A stretch of 64,000 nucleotides of DNA from NCBI GenBank assembly GCA_046328715.1, contig JAXLWB010000025.1:74613-138612 (forward strand). Reading direction: 5' to 3'. The stretch is from JAXLWB01 sp046328715. GTDB lineage: Bacteria > Chloroflexota > Anaerolineae > Caldilineales > Caldilineaceae. Of the stretch, positions 37,363-47,438 are shown one piece after another. The translations under genes were made by a program, and so were the position numbers. Under the pieces are notes generated by a model that saw only the letters and a program-made list of their open reading frames with translations, had not been told where the DNA came from and ran no database searches. Each line of letters starts with the position of its first letter. Position 1 is the stretch's first letter.

Positions 37363-37453
37363 ACACAGAGAGCACAAGAGGAGACACAGAGTAGACAGAG
37401 GGAACACGGAAGTTTGCTCTGTGTCCTCTGTGTCTCCTCTGCGCCCTCTGTGT
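37363..37453. repeat. CTCTGTG-type inverted repeat
   Basis: Arms of about 28 bases (37363-37391 and 37426-37453) pair with one bulge. Where they differ the left arm has A and the complement of the right arm has G. The centre contains a smaller stem (ACAGAGG...CCTCTGT). It lies between two plus-strand genes. Confidence 0.7.
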
Positions 37454-37479
37454 CCTAAGAACTTGTAGATTGGATCAAC

Positions 37480-38718
37480 ATGTCACTTGCCCGCTCCGCC
37501 TTTTTTGACAGCTTTTCCCCGTTCAAGAACCGCAACTATCGTACCTATATTCTCGGCCAGGGCATCTCGCTGGCGGGTACCTTTATGCAGCAGATGGCGC
37601 TGCAATGGTTTATCTGGGACATCACGCACGACACGCGCTGGATCGGCATCGTCAATGCCGTGACCTTTGCGCCTGCCTTTTTTCTGTTGCCCTTTACCGG
37701 CTCCTTTGCCGACCGTATAGACCGCCGCAAACTACTGATTGTCACCCAGGCAGTTGAGATGACGTTGGCATTGTTGCTTTCCCTACTCATTTACATGGGC
37801 ATGCACGTCATCTGGCCGATTCTAGTCTTTGCCTTAATCTTGGGTGTGTCGGCGGCCTTCAATTTTCCGGCGCAGGGAGCCTTTATCGGCGATTTGAGCG
37901 GCATGGGCGAAATTCGCAAGTCGATGATGCTCTATGCCTTTGCAATTGAGATTGGCCGTTTTATCGGACCAGCAATGGCAGGCTGGATCGTAGCTTGGTT
38001 CAACACGGCGACTGCCTTTTTGCTCAATGGCTTGAGCTTTAGCGCCGTGATCATCAGCCTCTTCTTTGTGCGCGCCACGCAGGTGCGTCGGCCTCCCCAA
38101 GGCAATCTACTCCAGGATTTTGGCGAAGCGGTTCGCTTTCTACGCGCCCATCCTCGGTTAATTGACCTTCTGATTTGCAGTCTGTCAATCACGCTCTTTG
38201 TCTTTTCCAGTTTGCAACTCTCCGCTCCGCTAGCCGACTCGGTGTTGAAGGGTGGCCCAGCATTGGTCGGTTATCTATTGGGTGCATCGGGTGCCGGGGC
38301 GTTAGTAGGCGTGTTGATCGTGGCCCCTCAGGTACAACGCATGGCGCGCGCCGGGATGGCATTGAGCGGTACACTGCTCTGGTCGGGCTTGTGGCTGATC
38401 CTGACCTCATTCTTTCGTCAGCCGTGGATGGCAGTCTTCGGCATCTTCTGTTACAGCATCAGCATCCCCGTAGTTTTGGCGGGCGTCAGCGGCTTGATGC
38501 AACTCCTCTCGCCGAGTGACATGCGCGGGCGACTACTCAGCGTCTCGTCCATGCTGTCCACTGGCATCCAACCGTTGGGCGCACTCTTTGTCGGTTGGAT
38601 GGGCAACTCCCTCGGGCCGCTGCTAGCCATTCGCACCAATGGCATCCTAATGACGCTGATCGCGCTCTCCTTGCTGCTTTTACACCGTGAATATCGAAAT
38701 TGGATCGTGGAACGATGA
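37480..38718 (+). CDS. MFS transporter (EntS-like exporter group)
   Basis: The 412-residue product has 12 membrane segments and the marks of the MFS_3/EntS-like group: FRNYRTYILGQGISLAGT-type opening (here 'KNRNYRTYILGQGISLAGT'), SFADRIDRRKLL after helix 2, NFPAQGAFIGDLSG in the middle, and a closing helix with MRGRLLSVSSML. Members export siderophores, macrolides or small metabolites. Neighbours suggest carbohydrate or terpenoid use but do not identify the substrate. Confidence 0.9.
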   Translation: MSLARSAFFDSFSPFKNRNYRTYILGQGISLAGTFMQQMALQWFIWDITHDTRWIGIVNAVTFAPAFFLLPFTGSFADRIDRRKLLIVTQAVEMTLALLLSLLIYMGMHVIWPILVFALILGVSAAFNFPAQGAFIGDLSGMGEIRKSMMLYAFAIEIGRFIGPAMAGWIVAWFNTATAFLLNGLSFSAVIISLFFVRATQVRRPPQGNLLQDFGEAVRFLRAHPRLIDLLICSLSITLFVFSSLQLSAPLADSVLKGGPALVGYLLGASGAGALVGVLIVAPQVQRMARAGMALSGTLLWSGLWLILTSFFRQPWMAVFGIFCYSISIPVVLAGVSGLMQLLSPSDMRGRLLSVSSMLSTGIQPLGALFVGWMGNSLGPLLAIRTNGILMTLIALSLLLLHREYRNWIVER

Positions 38719-38809
38719 TGCAGGGATGACAAGATGAGGAAGCAACAAGTTCATGCATGTCATCTTCACCCACGATCTCAAATTACTATAAAAGGAAGGA
38801 TGTATCACC

Positions 38810-41731
38810 ATGCTTACCCCTTATGCACTGACTTGTGAATATTTTACAAACCCGATTGGCGTGGACAGCGCTCAGCCCCGTCTCAGTTGGAAGAGTCAAG
38901 CGGATCGGCGTGGAGCGCGCCAGAGTGCCTATCAGATTCGAGTTGGCAGTGATTCTACCAGCTTGGCGGCTGGCACGAATTTGCTATGGGACACGGGCAA
39001 AGTCAACTCGGATCAGTCGCTGCACATTTCCTACAGCGGTTCTCCCCTGCAAGCGCGGCAACGTTGCACCTGGCAGGTACGAGTCTGGGATGAAAATGAC
39101 AAAGCCTCTACCTGGAGCGAAGCAGCTTTTTGGGAGATCGGCTTGCTCGATGCCAGCAACTGGCAAGCCGATTGGATCACGCCCGATTGGGAAGAGGATC
39201 TGACACAGCCGCAGCCAGCACCTATGTTACGGCGCAGTTTCCAGACCAAGGGTGAGATCGTGGCAGCCCGTATCTATGCTACCAGCCTTGGTCTATACGA
39301 ACTCCATCTCAACGGTCAACGAGTCGGTGATGCCCTTCTCACCCCAGGCTGGACGACCTACAAACATCGCATTCAATATCAGAGCTACGACGTGACCGGC
39401 CTCATGCGCACGGGTGAGAACGCACTCGGTGCGATCCTCGGCGATGGCTGGTATCGTGGCTTTTTGGGCTTCCAGGGTCAGCGCAATTTGTATGGGAATC
39501 GGCTGGCGCTGCTGGCCCAACTACACATCACCTATGCCGATGGGCGCAGCGAAGTCGTTACTAGCGACGAGCATTGGAAAGCCAGCACTGGTCCAATCCG
39601 CATGAACGACCTCTACTGGGGCGAGGAGTATGACGCCCAACTGGAGAAGACGGGCTGGGATCAGGCTGGTTACGACGACAGCAACTGGCAAGGCGTGCGC
39701 AAACTCGACCATTCGAAGAGCCTCATCGTGGCCCAGGTGGGGCCGAATGTAGTGCGCAATGAGGAAATCCGCCCGCAGCGTATCATTCACTCTCCCAAAG
39801 GTGAGACGATTCTCGATTTTGGTCAGAACATGGTCGGTTGGGTGCGCCTAAAGGTGAGTGGCCCGGCTGGTACAACCATCAAGTTGATTCATGCCGAGGT
39901 ACTCGACCAACAGGGCAATCTCTACACCGAAAATCTGCGTTTTGCGCGCCAGATTGCGCAAGTTACGTTGAAAGGGTCAGGCGAAGAGGTCTATGAGCCG
40001 CGCTTTACCTTTATGGGCTTCCAGTTTGTGGCGGTCGAAGGCTTTCCCGGCGAGCCGACGCTCGACAACTTTACCGGCGTGGTCGTCCACTCCGACATTC
40101 CATCGATTGGCAGCTTTGAATGCTCCAACCCGATGATCAACCAGTTGCAGCACAACATCGTCTGGGGCCAAAAGGGCAACTTTGTCGATGTGCCAACCGA
40201 CTGTCCACAGCGCGATGAACGCCTTGGCTGGACCGGCGATGCGCAAGCCTTTATCGGCACGGCAGTCTTCAATCGCGACGTCAACGCCTTCTTCCGCAAG
40301 TGGCTGGCCGACCTGCGCGCTGACCAGACTATGAACCAGGGCAGCGTCTCCTTTGTAGTCCCGGACGTCATCACCCGCCACGATGGCGGCTTCAATCCGA
40401 TGGGTGGCAACGGCGCGGCAGCCTGGAGCGACGCCTCGACGATGATTCCCTGGACGCTCTACCAAAGTTATGGCGATACGCGTCTACTCGAAGAGAGTTA
40501 CCCCAGCATGGTGGCCTGGGTGGAATGGATGCGTGCCCACGCCGATGCGGATCTGATCTGGCGCAAGGGCTTCCAATTTGGCGACTGGCTCGACTATCGC
40601 GGCGCCTTCCCGCTCAAACCCTCGCCTGTGACCAATGATGAGCTGGTGGGTACAGCCTATTTTGCCCACAGCAGCGAATTGGTAGCCAAGGCGGCAGCGG
40701 CCCTGGGTAAAAGTGCGGATGCGGCCAGCTATGCGGCGCTCTCCAATCAGATCAAAGAGTCGTTCTGCAAGGAATTTATCACACTTGGTGGCCGGGTAGC
40801 ACCAAACTCGCAGACGGCCTATGTCTTGGCGCTGCATTTCGACCTGTTACCCGAAGCACTGCGTGCCCCAGCAGCCGAGCGACTTGCCCAGATCGTACGC
40901 GAGAACAACTATCATCTCACCACCGGATTTGTTGGCACACCTTATCTCTGTCATGTGCTCAGCCGCTTTGGACAGACCTCAATTGCCTACGAATTGCTCA
41001 ACCAAGAGAGCTTCCCAAGCTGGCTTTATCCGGTCAAGATGGGTGCGACCACGATTTGGGAACGTTGGGATGGTATCAAGCCGGATGGTTCGTTTCAGGA
41101 TGCGGGGATGAACTCCTTCAACCATTATGCCTACGGCGCCATCGGTGAATGGCTCTATCGCACGGTGGCTGGGATCGTGGCCGATCCGGCAGAACCAGGC
41201 TACAAGCACATCTTGATTCAGCCACAACCTGGCGGTGGTTTGACCCAAGTGCAGGCATCACTCAACTCGCCTTATGGACAGATCGAGTCGGCCTGGGAGT
41301 TGACCGCTCGTGAGTTCCGCTTGCAGGTGACTGTGCCAGCCAACAGCCATGCTACGGTGCGATTACCTGCCACGTCAATGGATCAAGTGAACGTTGATGG
41401 TCAACCCGCAGTTCAGGCAAGTTTGATGGATGGCAGCGCCATAATTGAGATCGGCTCTGGTCGCTACGAATTTGTCACCACAGGGACGAACTTGCCCAAA
41501 GTCATGACCAACGTACGCCATGTGGCGGGGCGGTTGGACCGCTATTGCACGCTGAGTGATTTTGTCCACAATGAGCAGGGTAAGGCGGCACTAATTGCCC
41601 AAATCGGCGACGAGTTCCTCAAATCGCCTGCCATCGGCTTTGCCATGAATGTGCCGCTGGAAAGCTTGGCCCAAATGATGCCAGGGCTTCTGACGAATGA
41701 AAAATTGGAGGCAATTGAACAGTCTTTGTAA
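38810..41731 (+). CDS. GH78 alpha-L-rhamnosidase
   Basis: The 973-residue enzyme cleaves terminal L-rhamnose from plant glycosides and polysaccharides. The domain order fits GH78: an N-terminal beta-sandwich ('PRLSWKS', 'WQADWI'), then the alpha-L-rhamnosidase N domain with YATSLGLYELHLNGQRVGD and GDGWYRGFLG, the six-hairpin catalytic domain with the acid DERLGWTGDAQ near residue 470 and MNSFNHYAYGAIGEWLYR near residue 765, and a C-terminal beta-sandwich. The last 95 residues are an extra helical piece not usual for the family. No signal peptide is seen, so it acts on imported substrate. AGGAAGG lies upstream of the ATG. Confidence 0.94.
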   Translation: MLTPYALTCEYFTNPIGVDSAQPRLSWKSQADRRGARQSAYQIRVGSDSTSLAAGTNLLWDTGKVNSDQSLHISYSGSPLQARQRCTWQVRVWDENDKASTWSEAAFWEIGLLDASNWQADWITPDWEEDLTQPQPAPMLRRSFQTKGEIVAARIYATSLGLYELHLNGQRVGDALLTPGWTTYKHRIQYQSYDVTGLMRTGENALGAILGDGWYRGFLGFQGQRNLYGNRLALLAQLHITYADGRSEVVTSDEHWKASTGPIRMNDLYWGEEYDAQLEKTGWDQAGYDDSNWQGVRKLDHSKSLIVAQVGPNVVRNEEIRPQRIIHSPKGETILDFGQNMVGWVRLKVSGPAGTTIKLIHAEVLDQQGNLYTENLRFARQIAQVTLKGSGEEVYEPRFTFMGFQFVAVEGFPGEPTLDNFTGVVVHSDIPSIGSFECSNPMINQLQHNIVWGQKGNFVDVPTDCPQRDERLGWTGDAQAFIGTAVFNRDVNAFFRKWLADLRADQTMNQGSVSFVVPDVITRHDGGFNPMGGNGAAAWSDASTMIPWTLYQSYGDTRLLEESYPSMVAWVEWMRAHADADLIWRKGFQFGDWLDYRGAFPLKPSPVTNDELVGTAYFAHSSELVAKAAAALGKSADAASYAALSNQIKESFCKEFITLGGRVAPNSQTAYVLALHFDLLPEALRAPAAERLAQIVRENNYHLTTGFVGTPYLCHVLSRFGQTSIAYELLNQESFPSWLYPVKMGATTIWERWDGIKPDGSFQDAGMNSFNHYAYGAIGEWLYRTVAGIVADPAEPGYKHILIQPQPGGGLTQVQASLNSPYGQIESAWELTAREFRLQVTVPANSHATVRLPATSMDQVNVDGQPAVQASLMDGSAIIEIGSGRYEFVTTGTNLPKVMTNVRHVAGRLDRYCTLSDFVHNEQGKAALIAQIGDEFLKSPAIGFAMNVPLESLAQMMPGLLTNEKLEAIEQSL

Positions 41732-41757
41732 GTGCTCAAACTTCCGAACAGCACTAC

Positions 41758-41823
41758 AACAACGAATGAAGAAAGAAACGAAAATACCTTGTAACTTCTT
41801 CGTTCCTTTCTTCATTCGCTGTT
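41758..41823. repeat. Purine-arm inverted repeat after the rhamnosidase gene
   Basis: The 25-base arms (41758-41782 and 41799-41823) pair at 23 positions. Both mismatches are A opposite C, as in the repeat at 12275. It lies 26 bases after the rhamnosidase stop and before the strong terminator at 41910. Confidence 0.75.
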
Positions 41824-41909
41824 GGTATGCTTGAATAGTTACCAATCATTAAACTGATCAGCTACAGCAAAACCGAAGGACCCAACACTTCGTGCCTAAT
41901 ACGGCTTTC

Positions 41910-41953
41910 AACAAAACAGCTCTGCTCACTGATGTGAGCAGAGCTGTTTTGTT
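41910..41953. terminator. Bidirectional terminator between convergent genes
   Basis: A perfect 20-bp stem (41910-41929 with 41934-41953) closes on a four-base loop. TTTTGTTGTT on the right and the matching run on the other strand let it act in both directions, for the rhamnosidase gene (plus) and the CotH gene (minus). Confidence 0.95.
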
Positions 41954-41999
41954 GTTATCATACCCTCACAGAAAGCCAAATCGCAACGATGGAAGTTTA

Positions 42000-44900
42000 C
42001 TACTTGGCAATCAAAGGTAACCAAAGGCGACGATCATTCGACGGCTCACTGACTTTTTCCGCAAAGAGCGCAAACTCAGTGAAGTGCTCTACTCGGTAGG
42101 TGACGACATGGGCGGTTGTCTCGACCGATAAGCGAGTAAGCCCCGCTTCTGACCAAGTATGCGTTCCCTCATTCCAGAAGTAAACAGCAATGGTCTTCTC
42201 GTCGAGCCCGCTCACATCCGCTGGATCGTAAAACACGCTTAGGGTGAGCGCTGCTGGGAAGGTCTGGTTCGCCAGCAATCGGTCGTTTACATATGCCTCT
42301 AGCATGAACGCTCTGCCTGCATAGAGCAGGTTGTCGCCCGGTGACACGGAAGCGTTGGCTGCTGGTGTGATGATCTCCGTGAAGACGATGTAGAAGACAT
42401 CCGTTGCACCCAGCGTTTCGCTGTACGAACCGGCTGGCACCGTCAGTGTCATTCCGCTGAAACTCAGAATAGTTTCGTGATTATTGTCGACTACGCGCAG
42501 TTGAGGTGCAGCCATGCCATCCGCGGGATTGGTCACGATGACGATCACCTTCGCTGATGCCTGCGAACCGTGAATATCTTCTACCGTGTAGGTGAAGGAA
42601 TCCGCTCCGCTGAAGTTGGATTGCGGCGTGTAGTGAATGCTATTGGAGGCTGTGCTTGTAATAACCGTGCCATGAGCAGGTTGTGTCACTGCGACGAACC
42701 GCAAGCCGCCGCCTGCAGGGTCGCTGTCGTTGTCAAGCACTGAGATCTCGACATCACTGGTGGCGCTGGTACCAGCGACATCATTCACGGCCAATGGCGT
42801 GGTAACAAACTTCGCCACCAGCGTGCGGTTTTTCTTGGCTACAAAGCTATAGGTTGCTTTGGTCGAGACAGTCGCACCATTCTCATTCCAACCGACAAAG
42901 GCGAATTTGTTGTTGGCGCTGGCCACGACGGTCACTGTCTCCCCATGATTGAAGCCGCCGCCACCGCTCACCGTACCGCCCTCTGCAGGATCGGCGCTGA
43001 CGGCGATAGTGTAATGATTCAAGCTAAAGTTTGCCACCAGGTTACGATTGGCGATGGCAGGAAAGGAATAGCTGGCATTGGTTGAAACCGTGGAGCCATT
43101 CTCACTCCATCTGGTGAAGGTGTAGCCCTCGTTGGCCGTGGCGACTAGGGACACATTGGCACCGTGGTTGACGGTACCACCGCCGCTTATCACGCCGCCT
43201 GCAAGCGGGTTGGCGCTGACGCTGATTGTATATTGTTTGAAACTGAAATTCGCCACCAGGTTACGATTGGCGGTGGCCGGGAAGGAATAGCTGGAGTTAG
43301 CGGAAACCGTGACACCGTTTTCGCTCCAGCCAGTGAAGGTGTAGCCCTCGTTGGCGGTGGCGACGAGGGACACATTGACACCGTGGTTGACGGTACCACC
43401 GCCGCTTACCACGCCGCCCGCAATCGGGTTGGCGCTGACGTTGATCGTATATTGTTTGAGACTGAAATTTGCCACCAGGTTGCGATTGGCGGTGGCGGGG
43501 AAGGAGTAGCTGGCGTCGGTGGAAACTGTGGCACCGTTTTCACTCCAGTCAGCAAAGATGTAGCCGTTGTTCGCTGTAGCCACCACGGTGACACTTGTAC
43601 CGTGATTGAAGCTGCCACCACCGCTTACGGCACCGCCTGCACTCGGGTTAGCAGAGAGTGCGACCGTGTAGGTTTTGAGGTTAAAAATAGCAGTGACGAT
43701 TGCAGTTTGTGTAATCGAAAGCGAGCAGATGTTGGTGCCGCTACACACTCCGGACCAGCCTGCGAAGATCGATCCTGCTTGTGGCGTTGCGCTCAAATTC
43801 AAGCTTTGGGTTGTGCCAATATCAAAGGTAACAGCACACTGGGTGCCACAGTTGATCGCATTCGACAGTGTAGTCACTGTCCCCGCTCCCGTACCGGTCC
43901 GGTTGACGAACAGGAAATACTTGTATTCGTTGCCTGTCATCGAAAAGTTATCAAAGCGGTTGTTGCCAGCAACTCCACCTGCGCCTTGTTCAAAGGTGAT
44001 GCGAATCCCAAAATGAGGATTATTGTTGACCTCCTCTAATGGAGCGAAGTTCAAGGTATAGAGCACCGGATCGCCATCGTAAACTTGCAGTGTGGTAAAC
44101 GGCACATAAATGTTACCATCCACCGTGTAATCAATCTTCTGTGTCCCTGCCCCCTGCCCCGAACGTCTGCTTTCGTAGCGCACGACGATATCGCGCATGC
44201 CCGTGGTCGGCAAGGTGAAGACAAGGCTGGCCCCTAATGGATTGTTGACCCGCAGATGGCTTCCGGTTGCACTGCCCAGTTGCGCATTGGCATCGGCAAA
44301 TCCTTGGCCAGACCCGTCAAGCACGGCGGCGTCGGCGCTGAGTTGGGCGCTCAGTGTGGCCGCAGCAAAAGAGTACTTTGGTATCAACAGGTTAGCTGTA
44401 TCGTTGAAATCCCAATAGTGGAGCAACGTCTGTTGCTCGAAGAGTGCAGTCAACGTTGCCCCTGCGGCAGGCGTAATCGTGATAGTCGCGCGCAATTCGT
44501 CAGGATATTCGAGCCAGCCGACGAAGCGATAGCCAGGGAGCGCATGCGCAGTAACTTCGATGGGAACAGTCGAGTAGTAGAGACCTTGCCAGGGGTACGG
44601 CGTGGCTGGATTGGGCAGCCCAGGTGTCTCCTGATTGATCGTGACGGTGTTGATTTGCAGGTTACCCTGCTTTGGATCCGAGACATTGAAGGTCATGGAT
44701 ATGGCGGCTGACAATCCGAAATAGCTCTCCCAGAAGTCGCGGACATAGCCAGGGCGGTCGGTTCCAAAGTCGATGATCGGCGTGATCGACGTGTCAAGTG
44801 TGTTGCGCCAACGTTCGCTATGTTCGCCCAGATAAGGAGCGATGCGATCATGCAGAAGATTGGCGAGCGCCACGACGTGGTCGGGCTGGAAGGTTGTATT

Positions 44901-47096
44901 CAGATGGTCGGATGCAGCGTTGATGAAGCGGTTGCGGAAGTTGGGATTGGCGAGCAACTTGCGCAGCATCACGGTAGACCAACCGCGATCGGCGGAATCC
45001 TTGGTCGCCCATAATAGCGTATTAAATTCGGTACTGGGAAAGAGGTTAAAGCCAAAGTCGAGATCGTACAGTATCCAGCGCCAGCGCCCATCATGTTCGG
45101 GTGGTGCTGTTGGGCTGGTATCAGGTGTCCGTTTGCGCCAGTATTGAATGTTGTTATGCGGCCAATCGGTGTTATTGGTATAGATCTCGGCCACGTTGTA
45201 GAGGATAAAGTTCTCCATGTCCATACGCGCTTCGGCGTAGGCATAGTTGACCGGGTCGGCCATGTCGTGTTCTTGAATGTAAGTGCGTAGGGACAGGAAA
45301 TCTGCCACATCAGTGGCATCGCCTTCTTGCAATGCTGCATCGTTCTCTAACAAGGCCGCATCGTTTGGATCAATGCGATAGTGGCTGGCCAGATAGTAGC
45401 GATCGAGCCGCTCGCGAATGTTGATCAGTCCCCAATACTCGCCATTGATAAATTCGACCGCCGGTTGATACGCCAGTCCATCCAGACCCATTGGCTTCAG
45501 CAGGGTTTGAATAAAGGCGTCGCGCATTCTGGTTTTGTTATAATCATCGCCTGAATTGCGTAGCAGAATGCGGTGAAAGGTCGTAATCGGTTGGCCAGCG
45601 ATCTTATCGGTCAAGTCAGGAAAGAATGGATATTCGAGTACGTCGGTGGTGTCATATTTGGCATTGGCATACAGGCGCAGTGACTTTTGCGGCACAGCCC
45701 GACTTTGACCGCCGTGAATGCGAAAGCCAAGATTCTGCGCCAGCACACGTCCGCCGCCGGCAGTGAAGAGTTCAAAACTTATAGGGTATTCGGTGGAACT
45801 GGAGTAATTGCCGAGCACACTGGCATTCGCATTGGCATCCGGGTTCTCTTGGCGCCATTGGTCAAAGACCGCCCCTGGGACATAAATGCCGGTATCGTAG
45901 TCATAGAGATAATCTTCCTGGATACCCAAAGAGAGTACAGGCAGCGTGTAGCGTTGTGCACCCTCGGGAGTCACAAAGTAGGTATGGGTTACGATGGGGC
46001 TGGGTAGTGCACCTGGCTTGATCACACGGGCACGGACGATGGTGCCTTTAAAGACAGGAGACGTGGGAATATAACCATTGGGTGTTTCCTGCCAAGTCGA
46101 TGCCCGGCCTGTAAATTGGTCTGGTTCAGACGAGCGATCTTGGATATGTAGCGTTTGGCTATAAACAAATGTCTGAAAGCTATCTGTAAAAAGTTGACCT
46201 ACAGGCGAATTGGGGAATTGCTGATAGTTCTGCTTGTAGCTGTAGGTATGTCCATTTAGATTGGCCGGATCAGGTGCCGAACCATCCAAGGTGAAGTAGA
46301 TCGTAACACCCCCATCCTGGCTGGATAGACTTAGGTCGAACTCCTGGGTATAAAAGCCACCATTTTGCGAGAAGAGCGGCGGCGATAGGACTTCACTGTA
46401 GCCGGGCTTATTGTTGGAGCTTCCCGGCGTTGGTTTGTCAAAGTAGAGCAACGTGGCACTGCCATTGGGGCTGCGCCCATAGGAGATTGCGCGCGGTAGG
46501 CGGATCGGCGCGACTTGGTCAAGCACACCCGCAACCGGATCGGTGAGGATCAGCGGTTCGCCGCCCGCACTGATGCTGAAATTGGTGTGGAGCGGGCCAT
46601 TGAGGTTGGTGCGATTTTTACCCGAAGCCCAGACTAGTAGAAATTTTCCTGGTGCAATGGTAACATCGGGGAAGGTCCAGCGGAAGGGCTCAGCAATTGT
46701 ATCGGAGAGTCCAACACCGAGCAGCGAAACGGCTGTACTTCCTGAGTTGTACAGTTCGATCCAGTCTTCAAAGCTGCCATCCTCATCGGCAATCGTAGTG
46801 ACATTGGATGACATGAATTCGTTGATGACAACGGATGAGGCTACTGCTTGTACAGCGCTGCTTTTGAGAGCTAGATTGCCGAAACGCTGGTCAGGATTGG
46901 CGTTGAAGTTCGATTGCCCACCCTGTTCACGTTCTGGGATAGCCTGTGCGCCAAAATACCGGCCTTGGAACGAAAACGATTGAGCCGTGTAGGTCAGGCG
47001 CACACTGGTAAGGAAAGCGACAAAAATCAGTAATACCCCTATCTGAAAAAGAGCTTTATTCTTCCCTGGGTTGAAGATAAATTGAGGCATACGCAT
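42000..47096 (-). CDS. Giant surface protein: LTD, chitobiase-like, CotH kinase, B-repeats
   Basis: The product is 1698 residues from the ATG at 47096, which has AAGGA four bases upstream; a longer frame from 47177 is less likely. After a signal peptide come a lamin-tail domain (VVINEFMSSN...DWIELYNSG), a chitobiase-C-like segment (TIYFTLDGSAPDP) and a CotH kinase domain. CotH marks are FRIHGGQSRAVPQKSLRLYA and the catalytic Asp in WRWILYDLDFGFNLF; CotH enzymes phosphorylate spore-coat or surface proteins. Then follow four to five InlB-type B-repeats of 73 residues, a Big_9-like module (NDSDPAGGGLRFVAVTQP, then a FTYTVED strand), and a C-terminal module ending WLPLIAK, shared with the protein at 1579-4002. 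It is probably anchored outside the cell. Confidence 0.88.
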   Translation of the reverse strand: MRMPQFIFNPGKNKALFQIGVLLIFVAFLTSVRLTYTAQSFSFQGRYFGAQAIPEREQGGQSNFNANPDQRFGNLALKSSAVQAVASSVVINEFMSSNVTTIADEDGSFEDWIELYNSGSTAVSLLGVGLSDTIAEPFRWTFPDVTIAPGKFLLVWASGKNRTNLNGPLHTNFSISAGGEPLILTDPVAGVLDQVAPIRLPRAISYGRSPNGSATLLYFDKPTPGSSNNKPGYSEVLSPPLFSQNGGFYTQEFDLSLSSQDGGVTIYFTLDGSAPDPANLNGHTYSYKQNYQQFPNSPVGQLFTDSFQTFVYSQTLHIQDRSSEPDQFTGRASTWQETPNGYIPTSPVFKGTIVRARVIKPGALPSPIVTHTYFVTPEGAQRYTLPVLSLGIQEDYLYDYDTGIYVPGAVFDQWRQENPDANANASVLGNYSSSTEYPISFELFTAGGGRVLAQNLGFRIHGGQSRAVPQKSLRLYANAKYDTTDVLEYPFFPDLTDKIAGQPITTFHRILLRNSGDDYNKTRMRDAFIQTLLKPMGLDGLAYQPAVEFINGEYWGLINIRERLDRYYLASHYRIDPNDAALLENDAALQEGDATDVADFLSLRTYIQEHDMADPVNYAYAEARMDMENFILYNVAEIYTNNTDWPHNNIQYWRKRTPDTSPTAPPEHDGRWRWILYDLDFGFNLFPSTEFNTLLWATKDSADRGWSTVMLRKLLANPNFRNRFINAASDHLNTTFQPDHVVALANLLHDRIAPYLGEHSERWRNTLDTSITPIIDFGTDRPGYVRDFWESYFGLSAAISMTFNVSDPKQGNLQINTVTINQETPGLPNPATPYPWQGLYYSTVPIEVTAHALPGYRFVGWLEYPDELRATITITPAAGATLTALFEQQTLLHYWDFNDTANLLIPKYSFAAATLSAQLSADAAVLDGSGQGFADANAQLGSATGSHLRVNNPLGASLVFTLPTTGMRDIVVRYESRRSGQGAGTQKIDYTVDGNIYVPFTTLQVYDGDPVLYTLNFAPLEEVNNNPHFGIRITFEQGAGGVAGNNRFDNFSMTGNEYKYFLFVNRTGTGAGTVTTLSNAINCGTQCAVTFDIGTTQSLNLSATPQAGSIFAGWSGVCSGTNICSLSITQTAIVTAIFNLKTYTVALSANPSAGGAVSGGGSFNHGTSVTVVATANNGYIFADWSENGATVSTDASYSFPATANRNLVANFSLKQYTINVSANPIAGGVVSGGGTVNHGVNVSLVATANEGYTFTGWSENGVTVSANSSYSFPATANRNLVANFSFKQYTISVSANPLAGGVISGGGTVNHGANVSLVATANEGYTFTRWSENGSTVSTNASYSFPAIANRNLVANFSLNHYTIAVSADPAEGGTVSGGGGFNHGETVTVVASANNKFAFVGWNENGATVSTKATYSFVAKKNRTLVAKFVTTPLAVNDVAGTSATSDVEISVLDNDSDPAGGGLRFVAVTQPAHGTVITSTASNSIHYTPQSNFSGADSFTYTVEDIHGSQASAKVIVIVTNPADGMAAPQLRVVDNNHETILSFSGMTLTVPAGSYSETLGATDVFYIVFTEIITPAANASVSPGDNLLYAGRAFMLEAYVNDRLLANQTFPAALTLSVFYDPADVSGLDEKTIAVYFWNEGTHTWSEAGLTRLSVETTAHVVTYRVEHFTEFALFAEKVSEPSNDRRLWLPLIAK
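42814..43690 (-). repeat. Tandem 219-bp repeats encoding B-repeat domains
   Basis: The word GCCACCAG recurs at 43033, 43252 and 43471 and as GCCACCA at 42814, a period of exactly 219 bases (73 codons). The middle units are close in DNA sequence, including silent sites, which points to recent duplication or gene conversion. Outer units are more diverged. Confidence 0.85.
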
Positions 47097-47375
47097 GAAT
47101 TCCTTGTGAAACGGTGACAACTGCCCAAAATTGTAGGCAGCATTACCCATTATAGGATGCGTTACCGAAGGAAACAATACTAATTTTGACTGCTATATTC
47201 TTAAGTAAAAGTTAGGTACTACGGTGCTCGTTCAGTAGTCGGGAAAACTACTTGTTTCTTCACTTCTTTGTAGCAGATTGGAACTTATTGATATGATCGG
47301 TACGAAGCATCACTACGCTGACAAGTGGAGTTGGTATGCAGGGCGAAGCATTGGGGAAGAAGCGTAAATAACGGC

Positions 47376-47410
47376 TGAGAGATTCGACGTCGAGTAGGCC
47401 CAATCTCTCA
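47376..47410 (-). terminator. Stem-loop after the lipoprotein gene
   Basis: TGAGAGATT (47376-47384) pairs with AATCTCTCA (47402-47410), 28 bases past the lipoprotein stop on the minus strand. No T-run follows, so a terminator role is tentative. The rest of the 342-base gap 47097-47438 shows nothing I can name. Confidence 0.45.
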
Positions 47411-47438
47411 ACCATGCACGAGGGAAGCAAATCTGTGT

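Noticed and set aside
43164..44039. 291-codon plus-strand frame rich in Cys, Val and Asp
   Set aside because: It is antisense to the 219-bp B-repeats and repeats with the same period; the minus-strand protein explains it.
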